Assembly: GCF_028532725.1 (NCBI RefSeq) | Contig: NZ_JAQKGU010000007.1 | Span: forward strand, 1 to 64,000 | Direction: 5' to 3' | DNA length: 64,000 nucleotides | DNA from: Desulfovibrio sp. Fe33 | Lineage (GTDB): Bacteria > Desulfobacterota > Desulfovibrionia > Desulfovibrionales > Desulfovibrionaceae | In this document: in pieces, positions 18,272 to 27,443 of the stretch | Layout: every line of letters begins with the position of its first letter | Numbering within the stretch: the stretch's first letter is position 1 | The notes under the pieces: generated by a model | The model's database searches: none | The model's input: the letters and a program-made list of their open reading frames with translations, nothing else | What the model was told of the DNA's origin: nothing | Position numbers and translations under genes: made by a program

Positions 18272-18541
18272 CTACTTGCGCAGACCGAGGCGGCCGATGA
18301 GGTCGCGGTAGCGCTGAATGTCCTTGTTCTGCAAGTACTTGAGCAGCTTCCTGCGCTGTCCGACGAGCTTCAGCAGGCCGGTGCGGGAGTGGTGATCCTT
18401 GGTGTGGGTCTTGAAGTGGTCGGCCAGGTAGCTGATGCGCGCGGTCAGCAGCGCGACCTGGACTTCCGGGGACCCGGTGTCGCCTTCGCAGGTCTTGTAC
18501 TCGTCAATAATCTTCTGTTTTTCTTCAGCAGTCATCACCAC
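18272..18541 (-). CDS. rpsO: 30S ribosomal protein S15
   Basis: This 89-residue S15 binds 16S rRNA in the platform. Signature stretches are [37 protein letters not shown] and the C-terminal [12 protein letters not shown]. Three consecutive starts (GTG-GTG-ATG) are possible. The first, at 18541, has the best spacing (8 bases) from GGAGG; the ATG at 18535 is the alternative. It sits between truB and pnp. Confidence 0.97.
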   Translation of the reverse strand: MVMTAEEKQKIIDEYKTCEGDTGSPEVQVALLTARISYLADHFKTHTKDHHSRTGLLKLVGQRRKLLKYLQNKDIQRYRDLIGRLGLRK

Positions 18542-18607
18542 AGCGATATCCTCCTAAGTTGGATGTTGCTTTTAACGTTGTGCCGGACGCAGAGGTCCCG
18601 TTGCGAA

Positions 18608-19549
18608 TCAGTCCTGGGTCCAGAGTCCCCGGAGAATGGCCCATCTGGGCTTGTCGTCCTGGAGTTTTGCCTCCACCAATGCCAGGGGGGATCCGTCGGG
18701 ACCAAGCAGCATGGCTTGATCGCCGAGTACGCCCGCCAACATGGCGCCGGGTTGGTCGGCCACCGGCAGCCAGGACCCGTTCATGACGAGTCCGGCCAGC
18801 GGTTCGGTCAACCGATACCTCGGCCAGTGGGGCAGGGTGTCCGCCAGCGGAATCACCCGTTCCGGAAAAAGTTCCGGATGTTCCAGGACGTCCTCCAGGT
18901 CAAAGGCCTGATCGAGCCTGAAAGGCTCGCTGGCTTCCCTGACCAGGCTGGTCAGCGCCGCGCCGCACCCCATTCGTGTCCCCAAGCTGTGGACCAGGGA
19001 TCGTATGTAGGTGCCCGCGGAACAGCTGACCCTGAATGCCGCTTCGGGCGGATTCACGTCCAGCGCTTCCACATGAGAAATCACGATGGGCTTCGTCTTG
19101 ACCGGTGTTTCCAGGCCTTCGCGGGCCAGGGCGTACAACGGCTTCCCCTCGTGTTTGGCAGCCGAATAGGCAGGAACCTCCTGCTCTGTCAACTCTTTCC
19201 AATACAAAATTTCACGTTCGACATCTGCCGGAGCGGCTTCGACTGGGCTTTCTTTGAGTATTTCGCCTTGGATATCAAGCGTATCAGTAGTTATTCCGAG
19301 TCGAAACGTTCCGGAATAGGTTTTGGTCCCGCCGGACAGGTACGGAGCAAGTTTGGTCGCCTGCCCGAGGAGGACCAGGAGCACTCCCTCGGCCAGGGGG
19401 TCAAGGGTGCCGCCGTGGCCTATCTTGAACTGTTTCAGGCGGTGTTTGATGTCGTTCAGGCAGTCGGCCGAAGTGGGGCCGGACGGCTTGTTCAGGATGA
19501 GCAGGCCGTCAAGCTGGAACGGGCTGCGTTTCTTGGATCGGCGTCCCAT
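18608..19549 (-). CDS. truB: tRNA pseudouridine synthase B
   Basis: This 313-residue enzyme forms pseudouridine 55 in the T-loop of tRNAs. The catalytic aspartate is D50 in GGTLDPLAEGVLL, and LILNKPSGPTS is the N-terminal hallmark. SAGTYIRSL appears in the middle. The start directly abuts the nrnA stop. Confidence 0.96.
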   Translation of the reverse strand: MGRRSKKRSPFQLDGLLILNKPSGPTSADCLNDIKHRLKQFKIGHGGTLDPLAEGVLLVLLGQATKLAPYLSGGTKTYSGTFRLGITTDTLDIQGEILKESPVEAAPADVEREILYWKELTEQEVPAYSAAKHEGKPLYALAREGLETPVKTKPIVISHVEALDVNPPEAAFRVSCSAGTYIRSLVHSLGTRMGCGAALTSLVREASEPFRLDQAFDLEDVLEHPELFPERVIPLADTLPHWPRYRLTEPLAGLVMNGSWLPVADQPGAMLAGVLGDQAMLLGPDGSPLALVEAKLQDDKPRWAILRGLWTQD

Positions 19550-20518
19550 CTATGCAAGCTCCAGTTGTTCGGCCACGGCCTGGACGAGCCGTTCCCGGGC
19601 TTCGGCCAGGGGGGCCTGGATGGAGCCGCCCGCCGCGTTCTTGTGTCCGCCGCCGCCGAACCGGGCGGCCACCTGCTGGACGTTGTCGTCACCGTAGGAG
19701 CGAAGGCTGAACTTGTAAAGGTCCGGCCCTTCCTCGCGCAGGATGGCGGCCACGCGCACGGTCTTGAGACGGCGCAGGAAGTTGATCAGATTCTCGGTGT
19801 CCGCGTTGGTGGTCCCCGTGCGCTCGAACATATTCTTCGTGATGACGGTCGCGCAGATCTGCTTGTCCCGGAAGAGTTCCATTGCGCTCATGGCCTCGGT
19901 CCACAGTTTCATGCGGTTCTCGGACCATTGCTTGGTGATGCGCTCGTTCATCAGGGCGATGTCGAGCCCGGAGCGGAGCATTTGCGCGGCCAGTTCCAGC
20001 GATTCGGGGGTGGTGTTGCCGTAGGTGAAGAAACCGGTGTCCGTGGCCACCGCTAGGTACACGCATTCGGCCAGAGGGCCGGTGAGCGGCACATCAAGAG
20101 CCTCCGCGAGCAGGGCGATCATGTTGCCCACGGAAGGCTGGGTGGCGTCCACCCAGTTGGCTGCGCCGAACTCGTCGTTGCCCAGGTGGTGGTCGATGTT
20201 GATAAAATCGGTTTCGTCCGAACGGGCGGTCAGGGCTTCCCCCATGCGCTCACGGCTGCCGCAGTCCAGGACGAAGGTCCAGGCGGGCAGGGTGTCGGGC
20301 AGTTCGCGTTCGATGGGCGTCGGGGCGTCTACAAAGGCGTAGCGCGAAGGCAGGCCGGACGGATTGTAGAGTCCGACCCGCTTGCCCAGGGAGGCGAGGA
20401 GGTGCCCCAGGGCGCAGATCGAGCCGATGGCGTCGCCATCGGGGCTATAGTGCGAGGCGACCAGAAACTCGTCGTGGCCTTTGATTATCTCGCTAATCCT
20501 TCGGATGGGACTTTCCAT
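19550..20518 (-). CDS. nrnA: Bifunctional oligoribonuclease / PAP phosphatase NrnA (DHH family)
   Basis: This 322-residue DHH-DHHA1 phosphoesterase degrades nano-RNAs and, in homologues, dephosphorylates 3'-phosphoadenosine 5'-phosphate. Motifs are SPDGDAIGS, the DHH in INIDHHLGN and the C-terminal RFGGGGHKNAAG substrate loop. The start MESPIRR at 20518 is preferred over an ATG at 20542, which has no ribosome-binding site. Either way it overlaps the 3' end of rbfA. PAP removal would suit an organism with intense sulfate activation. Confidence 0.93.
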   Translation of the reverse strand: MESPIRRISEIIKGHDEFLVASHYSPDGDAIGSICALGHLLASLGKRVGLYNPSGLPSRYAFVDAPTPIERELPDTLPAWTFVLDCGSRERMGEALTARSDETDFINIDHHLGNDEFGAANWVDATQPSVGNMIALLAEALDVPLTGPLAECVYLAVATDTGFFTYGNTTPESLELAAQMLRSGLDIALMNERITKQWSENRMKLWTEAMSAMELFRDKQICATVITKNMFERTGTTNADTENLINFLRRLKTVRVAAILREEGPDLYKFSLRSYGDDNVQQVAARFGGGGHKNAAGGSIQAPLAEARERLVQAVAEQLELA

Positions 20519-20840
20519 AGACCACGTCCTCAAGGAATTCATCGAACTGGAAGCGAAGTTCCGGGGTGTATTGCAGTTTAAGGATGCGTCCGAGCCTGGA
20601 ACGGAGAAAGCCGGTGGCCTTTTCCAGACCTGCCTGGACTTCCCGGCGGTGCTCGTCGTCGCCCGAAACGGTGTAGAATATTTCGGCGATGCGCAGGTTG
20701 GAGTTCATGCGTACGCCGGACAGGGTGACGAACTGCAGGCGCGGGTCCGCCGCCTCCTCCACGAGAAGGGTGCCGATTTCGCGCATGATTTGATCGCCCA
20801 TGCGCACGGCTCGTCTCGAACCGGATGCTTTCATTGCCAT
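20493..20840 (-). CDS. rbfA: Ribosome-binding factor A
   Basis: This 115-residue KH-like protein assists 16S rRNA 5'-end maturation and 30S assembly. The family pattern RRAVRMGDQIMREIGTLL at the N terminus and the later VTLSGVRMNSNLRIAEIFYTV are clear. It lies between DUF503 and nrnA, the usual place in the nusA-infB operon. Confidence 0.95.
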   Translation of the reverse strand: MAMKASGSRRAVRMGDQIMREIGTLLVEEAADPRLQFVTLSGVRMNSNLRIAEIFYTVSGDDEHRREVQAGLEKATGFLRSRLGRILKLQYTPELRFQFDEFLEDVVYGKSHPKD

Positions 20841-20845
20841 GTCCT

Positions 20846-21139
20846 CTATTCGGTATCCGAAAAGATTTCCGTGTTGCAGCGTGTCAGTTCCACGGGGGAG
20901 ATCGCCTCCACCATGGCCAGGGCCTTGGACAGGGTGCTTTCCACCCGCTCCGTGGCGTTGGCTGTGGTGACCACGCCCAGAACCAGCTTGTCATGTACGT
21001 CGAGTGCGTCGATCTCGGCAACGGAAACGTTGAACTTGTTCCGCAGCTTTTGTTTCAGGCTCAGGGAAACCTTGCGTTTGTCCTTGAGGGATCGGTTGCC
21101 GTGCAGCCTGAATTCGAGAGAGAGGACGCCGATAATCAT
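20846..21139 (-). CDS. DUF503 (YlxP-like) family protein
   Basis: This 97-residue small ferredoxin-fold-like protein of the DUF503/YlxP family starts MIIGVLSLEFRLHGNRSLKDKR. It is commonly encoded between infB and rbfA and implicated in ribosome maturation, but its biochemical role is not settled. A terminator-like hairpin separates it from infB. Confidence 0.9.
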   Translation of the reverse strand: MIIGVLSLEFRLHGNRSLKDKRKVSLSLKQKLRNKFNVSVAEIDALDVHDKLVLGVVTTANATERVESTLSKALAMVEAISPVELTRCNTEIFSDTE

Positions 21140-21152
21140 GCCGGTTCCTGTT

Positions 21153-21195
21153 GAAAAAAGAATGCGGGCGGCCCATTTGCCAATGAGCCGCCCGC
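21153..21195 (-). terminator. Terminator-like hairpin between infB and DUF503 gene
   Basis: On the minus strand GCGGGCGGC pairs with GCCGCCCGC across a 14-base loop and is followed by ATTCTTTTTTC. Being inside the operon, it probably reduces but does not stop transcription into rbfA-truB-pnp. Confidence 0.6.
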
Positions 21196-21213
21196 GTCAT
21201 TGGGTTCTCTATG

Positions 21214-24174
21214 CTAGTCGATGGTACGGGCGACTTCCTTCGTATCGAAGGCTTCAATGGTGTCGCCGACCTTCACGTCGTTGAACTTTTCCAGACCGAT
21301 GCCGCATTCGTAGCCCTTAGCCACTTCGCGCACATCGTCCTTTTCACGGCGCAGGGATGCAACCTGGCCGGTGTAGATGACCACGCCGTCGCGCAACAGT
21401 CGGGCCTTGCAGCCGCGAGTGATCTTGCCGTCGGCGACCATGCAGCCCGCGATCATGCCGACCTTGGGCACGCTGAAGGTGGCCCGCACTTCGGCCTGTC
21501 CCAGGTACACCTCTTCGATGTCCGGGGCGAGCATTCCGCTCATGGCGTCCTTCACTTCCTGCACCAGCTTGTAGATGATGTCGTAGAAGCGGATTTCCAC
21601 GCCTTCCTGCTCGGCGATCTGCTTGACCTTGAGGTTCGGGCGGACGTTGAAGCCGATGATGATGGCTTCGGACGCACCCGCAAGCAGAATGTCGGACTCG
21701 GTGATGGCGCCTGCGCCGCCATGGACGACGCTGATCTTGACCTCGTCCGTGGACAGTTTGTTCAGGGCCTCGGTCACGGCCTCCAGAGAGCCCTGCACGT
21801 CGGCCTTGAGCACCAGGTTCAGGGTCTGGGCCTCGTCGTTGGGCTTGGACGCCAGGAAGGATTCCAGAGTGACCTTGGTCTTGGCGGACAGAATCTTCTC
21901 GCGCTGTTTCATGGCGCGGCTCTGAGCGATGCGGCGGGCGACCTTTTCGTCGTCCACCACGAACAGCTCGTCACCGGCCTCGGGCAGACCGTCAAAGCCT
22001 TGGATTTCCACGGGCATTGCCGGTCCTGCGGATTTGATCTTCTTGCCCTGGTCATTGAACATGGCCCGGACTTTGCCGAAATGGATACCGGACACGAAGC
22101 TGTCGCCCTGGTTGATGGTGCCTTCGCTGATGAGCATGGTGCCCACAGGACCGCGGCCCTTGTCCAGGCGCGCCTCGACGATGTGTCCGCGGGCGTGCTT
22201 GTCCGGGTTGGCCTTAAGCTCCATGACCTCGGCCTGGAGCAGGACCATTTCGAGCAGTTCGTCGATGCCTTCCTTTTTCTTGGCGGAAACATGGGCGAAG
22301 ATGGTGTCGCCGCCCCATTCCTCGGGAGAAAGGCCAAGTTCGGCCAATTCGCGTTTGACGTTGTCCGGGTTGGCTCCTTCCTTGTCCATCTTGTTCACGG
22401 CCACCACGATGGGTACGCCGGCCGCTCTGGAGTGGGAAATGGCCTCGCGGGTCTGGTCCATGACGCCGTCGTCGGCGGCGACAACCAGGATGACGATGTC
22501 GGTCACCTGGGCGCCGCGCATACGCATGGTGGTAAACGCCTCGTGACCGGGGGTGTCGAGGAAGACGATCTCGCCGCGGTTAGTCTGGACGTGGTACGCA
22601 CCGATGTGCTGGGTGATGCCGCCCGCTTCGCCGTCGGTGACGTTGGACATGCGGATGGCGTCGAGCAGGGAGGTCTTGCCGTGGTCGACGTGGCCCATGA
22701 TGGTCACGACCGGCGGACGCGGCTTGAGATCCTCGTCCTTGTCGCCCTCGGTGGGGATGAGGAATTCCTGCTCGTCAAAGGACACGTTCTCCACTTCATA
22801 GCCGAACTCGCCGGCCAGCAGGGAAGCGGTGTCCAAATCCAGAGACTGGTTGATGGTGGCCATGACGCCGAGACCGAAGAGGGCCTTTATCAGGTCCTGG
22901 GCCTTGATGCCCATCTGGTGGGCCATGTCGGCAAGACGGATGGCCTCGTCGAACTTGATCTTGCGTTTGGCTGCCTTCATCGGTTGCGCCTGGGACTGAT
23001 CGTGATGCATGAGGGGCTGCTGTCCGCGGCGGCCCTTCTTTCTGCGACCCTTGCGTCCCTGGGGGAAATTGTCGCTGTAAAGCTTGTTGGTGTGATCCTG
23101 TCCGCCGTCGTTGGCGAATTCCACCACACGGCGGTCCTTCTTGCCTTTTTTCTTCTTGCTGCGTCCGTCGGCCATGCTGGGATCCGGAACGGGATCGGTG
23201 CCATTCTGCGCGGGACGCGCACCGGGACGAGCGGGCCTCGCACCGGGACGGCCGGCGGGACGGCCTGCGCCGCGTTCGGAACCGCGATCGGAGCCGCGAT
23301 CGGCGGGACGCCGTTCGGACTGGGCCTCTTTGGCTGCCTCGCGGGCCTGAACTTCGGCCTCGGTGGGCATGGAAATAATCCGGACCTTGGGGGCCTCGGG
23401 CTCCTTCCTCTTCTTTTTCTTCTTCCTGGGCTCGGTCTTTTCCGCCTTCTCTTCCCGTTCGGGAGCGGCGGCAGGTGCGGCTTCCGCCTTTACCTCGGTC
23501 TTTTCCTCGGGAACAGCGGGTTCGGAAACGATTTTCGCCTCGGGCGCGGATTCGGAAACGGCTTCGAGTACGGGTGCGGTTTCAGGCTTGACTTCAGGTT
23601 CGGGCTTGGCTTCGGCAGGGGCGGGTTCGGGAGCGGCCTCTGCTGCCACGGCTTTAGCGGCCGGGGCCTGCACGACCTCGGCTGCTTCCTTCTCGGGGGC
23701 CTGTTTCGGCTCTTCGACGGCAGGCTTGATGATTTTGACCTGGGGAACCGATTTACGCGGGGCCGCCTTGGGAGCAGACTCCTCGACGGTCTTTTCGGCT
23801 TCCTTCTCGGGAGCCTTCACGGTTTCCTTCTTGACGGGCGCGGCCTCAACGGATTCGGGCGCGCCGGTCTCCTGGGCGGAGTCTTCGCTTTCGTCGACCG
23901 ACTCCTCGGCCACGTGCGCGGCTTCTTCCCTGGCGGATTTGGATTTCTTGCGCCTGCGTCGGATGATGACGCCGGATTCGCCCACTCGGCGCACCTCTTT
24001 TCTACCGGTGCCGCCTTTCTTCAATTCCGCCTTGAGGCGGTCCACATCTTCGTCTTCCACGACAGTCTTCTGGCTTTTCGCCTGGACGCCGATCTCACGA
24101 AGCTGCTGAATGATCTCCTTGTTGCTGAGATTGAGCTCAGCAGCCAAGTCTTCTACCCGAACCTTTGCCGTCAT
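21214..24174 (-). CDS. infB: Translation initiation factor IF-2
   Basis: This 986-residue IF-2 has an N-terminal helical IF2_N domain ([18 protein letters not shown]), a long low-complexity Ala/Glu/Lys/Pro linker, and a basic [15 protein letters not shown] patch. The GTPase domain starts with GHVDHGKTS near residue 492, with DTPGHEAF and NKMDK following. Domains II-IV end the protein. It delivers initiator tRNA to the 30S subunit. The long linker is typical of the genus group. Confidence 0.97.
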   Translation of the reverse strand: MTAKVRVEDLAAELNLSNKEIIQQLREIGVQAKSQKTVVEDEDVDRLKAELKKGGTGRKEVRRVGESGVIIRRRRKKSKSAREEAAHVAEESVDESEDSAQETGAPESVEAAPVKKETVKAPEKEAEKTVEESAPKAAPRKSVPQVKIIKPAVEEPKQAPEKEAAEVVQAPAAKAVAAEAAPEPAPAEAKPEPEVKPETAPVLEAVSESAPEAKIVSEPAVPEEKTEVKAEAAPAAAPEREEKAEKTEPRKKKKKRKEPEAPKVRIISMPTEAEVQAREAAKEAQSERRPADRGSDRGSERGAGRPAGRPGARPARPGARPAQNGTDPVPDPSMADGRSKKKKGKKDRRVVEFANDGGQDHTNKLYSDNFPQGRKGRRKKGRRGQQPLMHHDQSQAQPMKAAKRKIKFDEAIRLADMAHQMGIKAQDLIKALFGLGVMATINQSLDLDTASLLAGEFGYEVENVSFDEQEFLIPTEGDKDEDLKPRPPVVTIMGHVDHGKTSLLDAIRMSNVTDGEAGGITQHIGAYHVQTNRGEIVFLDTPGHEAFTTMRMRGAQVTDIVILVVAADDGVMDQTREAISHSRAAGVPIVVAVNKMDKEGANPDNVKRELAELGLSPEEWGGDTIFAHVSAKKKEGIDELLEMVLLQAEVMELKANPDKHARGHIVEARLDKGRGPVGTMLISEGTINQGDSFVSGIHFGKVRAMFNDQGKKIKSAGPAMPVEIQGFDGLPEAGDELFVVDDEKVARRIAQSRAMKQREKILSAKTKVTLESFLASKPNDEAQTLNLVLKADVQGSLEAVTEALNKLSTDEVKISVVHGGAGAITESDILLAGASEAIIIGFNVRPNLKVKQIAEQEGVEIRFYDIIYKLVQEVKDAMSGMLAPDIEEVYLGQAEVRATFSVPKVGMIAGCMVADGKITRGCKARLLRDGVVIYTGQVASLRREKDDVREVAKGYECGIGLEKFNDVKVGDTIEAFDTKEVARTID

Positions 24175-24178
24175 CTAA

Positions 24179-24415
24179 TCACCTCGCACGTTTCTTCATC
24201 AGGCCCGCCATGATCTTCGGGAATCGTTCCCTGCATCGGGCCTGGCCGCATACGTAATATCCACGCCCCGGCCAGATCATGGCCGGGTCCGGAACCGGAC
24301 CCGCGTCAGGTCCGTCCGTTTCTCCAGGGCGCACGAACCGCAAAAGCTCCCGTTTTGGGAACCGTTCGCGGCAAACGACGCACATGCGTTCAGGTTCACG
24401 CCCTTGTTCGCTCAT
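24179..24415 (-). CDS. ylxR: YlxR (DUF448) family RNA-binding protein
   Basis: This 78-residue YlxR-family protein contains RMCVVCRERFPKRELLRFVR and PGRGYYVC, the defining family features. It is located between nusA and infB, as in most bacteria. It probably binds RNA; homologues have been linked to regulating RNase P or transcription, but the role is not certain. Confidence 0.93.
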   Translation of the reverse strand: MSEQGREPERMCVVCRERFPKRELLRFVRPGETDGPDAGPVPDPAMIWPGRGYYVCGQARCRERFPKIMAGLMKKRAR

Positions 24416-24435
24416 GCGTCGCTTCCGTCCGGAGT

Positions 24436-25809
24436 TTACTTGTTCTCCTCGCCGTCGGCGGGAGTCCCGGTTTCCTCTTCGGCGTCATCGCCGTCCTCTT
24501 CCGCTTCGACGGTCTCTTCAGCCTCGGACATCTCCGCGGCAGGGGCCTCGTCGCTCCGGGGGGCGTTCTGCTCGATCTCCAAATCCGGCGCAAGCATGTT
24601 GATGGCCAGGCGGATATCCGCAATCTTGCCTTCGGTCATGCCCTTGATGGCCAGGAGTTCTTCGTCGTTGGCCCGCACGATGGAGTCGATGGATTCGAAG
24701 CCCGCGGCGAAGAAGTTCTCCATGGGAACTTCGGCCACGCTGGCGATCTGGTCCATGCCCTTGCGTGCGGCATTGAGCTCGCCGTACCGGGATTCGGTGA
24801 AAATGTCTATTTTCCAGCCAAGGAGCTTGGCGGCCAGCTTGACGTTCTGTCCCTTGCGGCCGATGGCCAGGGTGAGCTGATCGTCGGGGCAGACCACTTC
24901 CAATGCTTCCTCCTCCTCGTCCACGGTAATCCGGGAGATCACGGCGGGGGAGAGGGCGTGCTGGGCGTACATGGCGATGTCCGGAGACCAGACCACGATG
25001 TCGATGCGTTCACCCTTGAGTTCCTGCACCACGTTCTGGATGCGGGAGCCGCGGATGCCGACGCAGGCGCCGACCGGGTCCACATCACGATCGCGGGACA
25101 TGACGGCGACCTTGGCGCGCAGGCCCGCGTCGCGGGCGACGCCCATGATCTTGACCGTGCCGTCGGCCACTTCGGGCACTTCACGCTTGAAGAGCTCGAC
25201 CATGTAGTCGGGATGCGAGCGGGAGACGACGACCTGCGGGCCGCGCGACTCCTTCAATACATCAACGATATATGCCTGCACCCGGTCGCCGCGCTTGTAG
25301 CGCTCCCTGGGGATCTGCTCGTCCTTGGGCAGCAGGGCCTCGGTCCTGCCGAGGTTGATGATCCAGCCGGTGCGGTCGCGGCGCTGAATGATGCCGCTCG
25401 CGATTTCGGACACGCGGTCCTTGTATTCTTCGTAAATGATTTCCTGCTCGGCGTCGCGCATCCGCTGGATGATGACCTGCTTGGCGCTCTGGGCGGCAAT
25501 GCGGCCGAGTTCCTCGATCTTGAGCGGGAAGCCCATTTCGTCGTCCAACTGGGCGTTGGGATCGTGGGCCACGGCGTCTTCGAGAGAAATTTCGCTGACG
25601 GGGTCATGCACCTCGTCCACGACAACCTTGAATTCGAAGACCTCGATCTCGCCGATTTCTTCGTTGAAGGCCACTTCGATGTCCATGGTCTCGCCGTATT
25701 TGCGGGCCACGGCGGATCGGACTGCCTCCTCAAGGGTGTCGATCAACAGGTCGCGGTCGATGCCCCTGTCCTTGCTGATCTGGTCGATGGCTCTTTTCAG
25801 CTCCGACAT
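24436..25809 (-). CDS. nusA: Transcription termination/antitermination protein NusA
   Basis: This 457-residue NusA has an N-terminal RNA-polymerase-binding domain, an S1 domain (GWIINLGRTEALLP region), two KH domains (GACVGIRGSRIQNVVQEL and LAIGRKGQNVKLAAKL), and a C-terminal helix-hairpin region (ANDEELLAIKGMTEGKI). An acidic tail of about 40 residues rich in Glu/Asp closes it. It modulates pausing, termination and antitermination. It follows rimP by 52 bases. Confidence 0.97.
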   Translation of the reverse strand: MSELKRAIDQISKDRGIDRDLLIDTLEEAVRSAVARKYGETMDIEVAFNEEIGEIEVFEFKVVVDEVHDPVSEISLEDAVAHDPNAQLDDEMGFPLKIEELGRIAAQSAKQVIIQRMRDAEQEIIYEEYKDRVSEIASGIIQRRDRTGWIINLGRTEALLPKDEQIPRERYKRGDRVQAYIVDVLKESRGPQVVVSRSHPDYMVELFKREVPEVADGTVKIMGVARDAGLRAKVAVMSRDRDVDPVGACVGIRGSRIQNVVQELKGERIDIVVWSPDIAMYAQHALSPAVISRITVDEEEEALEVVCPDDQLTLAIGRKGQNVKLAAKLLGWKIDIFTESRYGELNAARKGMDQIASVAEVPMENFFAAGFESIDSIVRANDEELLAIKGMTEGKIADIRLAINMLAPDLEIEQNAPRSDEAPAAEMSEAEETVEAEEDGDDAEEETGTPADGEENK

Positions 25810-25861
25810 GATAAACCTCCGCTTGTGCCGGTTGGGCCTCTCCCCCCGGCAGTGATATCAA

Positions 25862-26320
25862 CTAAAATTCGTGGACCAAGGTGATTTTTTTGATGGCGGT
25901 CCAATCGAAGCCGACGGTTTCGTCGTCGACCTTGACGGTGACGGTTTCGCCTTCGACCCCGGTCAGCTCGCCCTTGTACTTGCGGCGGCCGTCCATCGGC
26001 TCATGGAGCAGAATGTCGACATTGCGGCCTTCGTAGCCGGTCAGCTGATCCGGATTGAAGAAGGGACGCTCCAGCCCGGGGGAGGAGACTTCAAGAACGA
26101 AGGCGCCGGGGATGACGTCTTCGACCTCAAGCATGAGTCCCACCTGACGGCTGACTTCGGCGCACTGGTCGATGTTCACGCCGCCCGGAGCGTCGATGTA
26201 TATGCGGACGACGCGCTTCTTGCCTGAAGAAGGGGAGGTCAGGCCCCAGAAGACGTAGCCGAGGTTCTCAACCTCGGGCCGGATCATCTCCGACAACATT
26301 TCCTCAAAAGTCTGGCGCAT
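25862..26320 (-). CDS. rimP: Ribosome maturation factor RimP
   Basis: This 152-residue factor assists 30S subunit maturation. Typical features are the N-terminal helix ending VENLGYVFWGL, RIYIDAPGGVNIDQCAEVSRQVG and VSSPGLERPF. It is the first protein gene of the nusA-infB operon and is preceded by a tRNA gene and its terminator. Confidence 0.95.
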   Translation of the reverse strand: MRQTFEEMLSEMIRPEVENLGYVFWGLTSPSSGKKRVVRIYIDAPGGVNIDQCAEVSRQVGLMLEVEDVIPGAFVLEVSSPGLERPFFNPDQLTGYEGRNVDILLHEPMDGRRKYKGELTGVEGETVTVKVDDETVGFDWTAIKKITLVHEF

Positions 26321-26362
26321 CGTTTCAATTCTCCCGCCGAACCGGCGTTCCAGTCCGGCAAA

Positions 26363-26391
26363 TAAAAAAAAGGTGAGCCCGAGCTCACCTA
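26363..26391 (-). terminator. Terminator between tRNA-Gly and rimP
   Basis: On the minus strand AGGTGAGC pairs with GCTCACCT across a short loop, followed by a run of Ts. Read-through would carry transcription from the tRNA promoter into rimP. Confidence 0.85.
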
Positions 26392-26435
26392 CGCGAACCC
26401 CGCAGGGTCCTTTTATTGAACTCTGCGAAAGGCTT

Positions 26436-26511
26436 TGGAGCGGGTGACGGGGGTCGAACCCGCGACACCAAGCTTGGGAAGCTTGTACTCTACCAACTGA
26501 GCTACACCCGC
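26436..26511 (-). tRNA. tRNA-Gly (anticodon CCC), CCA encoded
   Basis: The minus strand folds as a complete 76-base cloverleaf. The acceptor is GCGGGTG/CACCCGC, the D-arm GCTC...GAGT, the anticodon stem CAAGC/GCTTG with loop TTCCCAA (anticodon CCC), and the T-arm GCGGG-TTCGACC-CCCGT. The discriminator is T and CCA is encoded. Confidence 0.95.
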
Positions 26512-26526
26512 TCGGAAACGAAGCTA

Positions 26527-26553
26527 TTTATACATATGCACAGGGGTTGTCAA
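26527..26553 (-). promoter_or_regulatory. Promoter of tRNA-Gly
   Basis: On the minus strand TTGACA is followed after 15 bases by TATAAA, ending about 16 bases before the tRNA 5' end. Spacing is slightly short; TAAATA would give 17. Confidence 0.6.
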
Positions 26554-26606
26554 CAATCTTGATGCAGAATCTCGCCGGGCCGGAAAAAAACGTCCCCCTC
26601 CGGCAT

Positions 26607-26622
26607 TGGCATACATAGTGCA
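26607..26622 (+). promoter_or_regulatory. Sigma-54 promoter of the flagellar rod/ring operon
   Basis: TGGCATA-CATA-GTGCA carries the invariant GG and GC at the correct 10-base separation. It lies 28 bases upstream of the flgF start, leaving room for the AGGAGG ribosome-binding site. Sigma-54 control of rod and hook genes is well known in polarly flagellated bacteria. Confidence 0.7.
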
Positions 26623-26650
26623 AAACTTCCGCCGAACAGGAGGAACGCCC

Positions 26651-27427
26651 ATGCGGGACAGTACCCAAAGCGCCATTTTCGGGGCTTTATCCAATGAATT
26701 GAGGATGTCGTCCATCGCCAATAATTTGGCGAACGTGAACACCTCTGCTTTCAAGAAGGACAAGTTGGCCTTCCATGACACCTTTGTCCGTTTCGCCCAT
26801 GACTATCTCGTGGATTCGAAGACCTCCATCCGGGGGAAGGACATGTTCCCCGAAGGACACATCATGGCCAAGGCCCGCCTGTCGGCCCAGCAGCCCGATT
26901 TTCAGCAGGGCAGCCTTGAGCGCACCGGCAACCAGCTTGACTTCGCGCTGTCCGGTCCGGGGTTCTTTTCCGTTCAGGGCGACGAAGGGATGCTCTACAC
27001 CAGAGCCGGAAATTTCGTGACCGATTCCAACGGGATGCTTCGCACTGTGGACGGCGATCCCGTCCTGGTCGGCGGCGGTCCGTTGATTATTCCCCAGGGG
27101 GGACGCATCGAGGCGGACGGCAACGGCAACGTGCTCGTCAACGGCCAGCCCGCCGGCTCTTTCGATCTCGTCGATTTCGAAGACCCTACAGCACTTGAGC
27201 GGGCGGGGTCCAACTATTTCACGGATCCCGGCGGCGCGGGGCAGATTCCGCCCGAGGAGCTCGCCATGGCTCAGGGATTCATAGAGAAGTCCAATGTTGA
27301 GGTCGTTACCGAGATGGTCTCCATGATCGAAACGCAGCGGGCTTTCACCATGTACACGAAGATGATCCAGGCCGACAGCGAGCTGGACACCAAACTGATC
27401 ACCCAGGTGGGCCGTCCCACCGTCTAG
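26651..27427 (+). CDS. flgF: Flagellar basal-body rod protein FlgF
   Basis: This 258-residue proximal rod protein has the N-terminal rod motif SSIANNLANVNTSAFKKDK, the central GNQLDFALSGPGFFSVQ and the C-terminal EVVTEMVSMIETQRAFTMYTKMIQ. These are diagnostic of the FlgF/FlgG group; gene order distinguishes it from FlgG. The ATG at 26651 follows AGGAGG, after a sigma-54 promoter. It begins a long operon of at least eight flagellar genes. Confidence 0.94.
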   Translation: MRDSTQSAIFGALSNELRMSSIANNLANVNTSAFKKDKLAFHDTFVRFAHDYLVDSKTSIRGKDMFPEGHIMAKARLSAQQPDFQQGSLERTGNQLDFALSGPGFFSVQGDEGMLYTRAGNFVTDSNGMLRTVDGDPVLVGGGPLIIPQGGRIEADGNGNVLVNGQPAGSFDLVDFEDPTALERAGSNYFTDPGGAGQIPPEELAMAQGFIEKSNVEVVTEMVSMIETQRAFTMYTKMIQADSELDTKLITQVGRPTV

Positions 27428-27443
27428 CTAGGAGGATTGCACC

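Noticed and set aside
21211-24213. Very long plus-strand open frame (1000 codons) opposite infB
   Set aside because: It mirrors the GC-rich codon pattern of infB, is low-complexity Gly/His/Leu-rich, and infB is certain by motifs.
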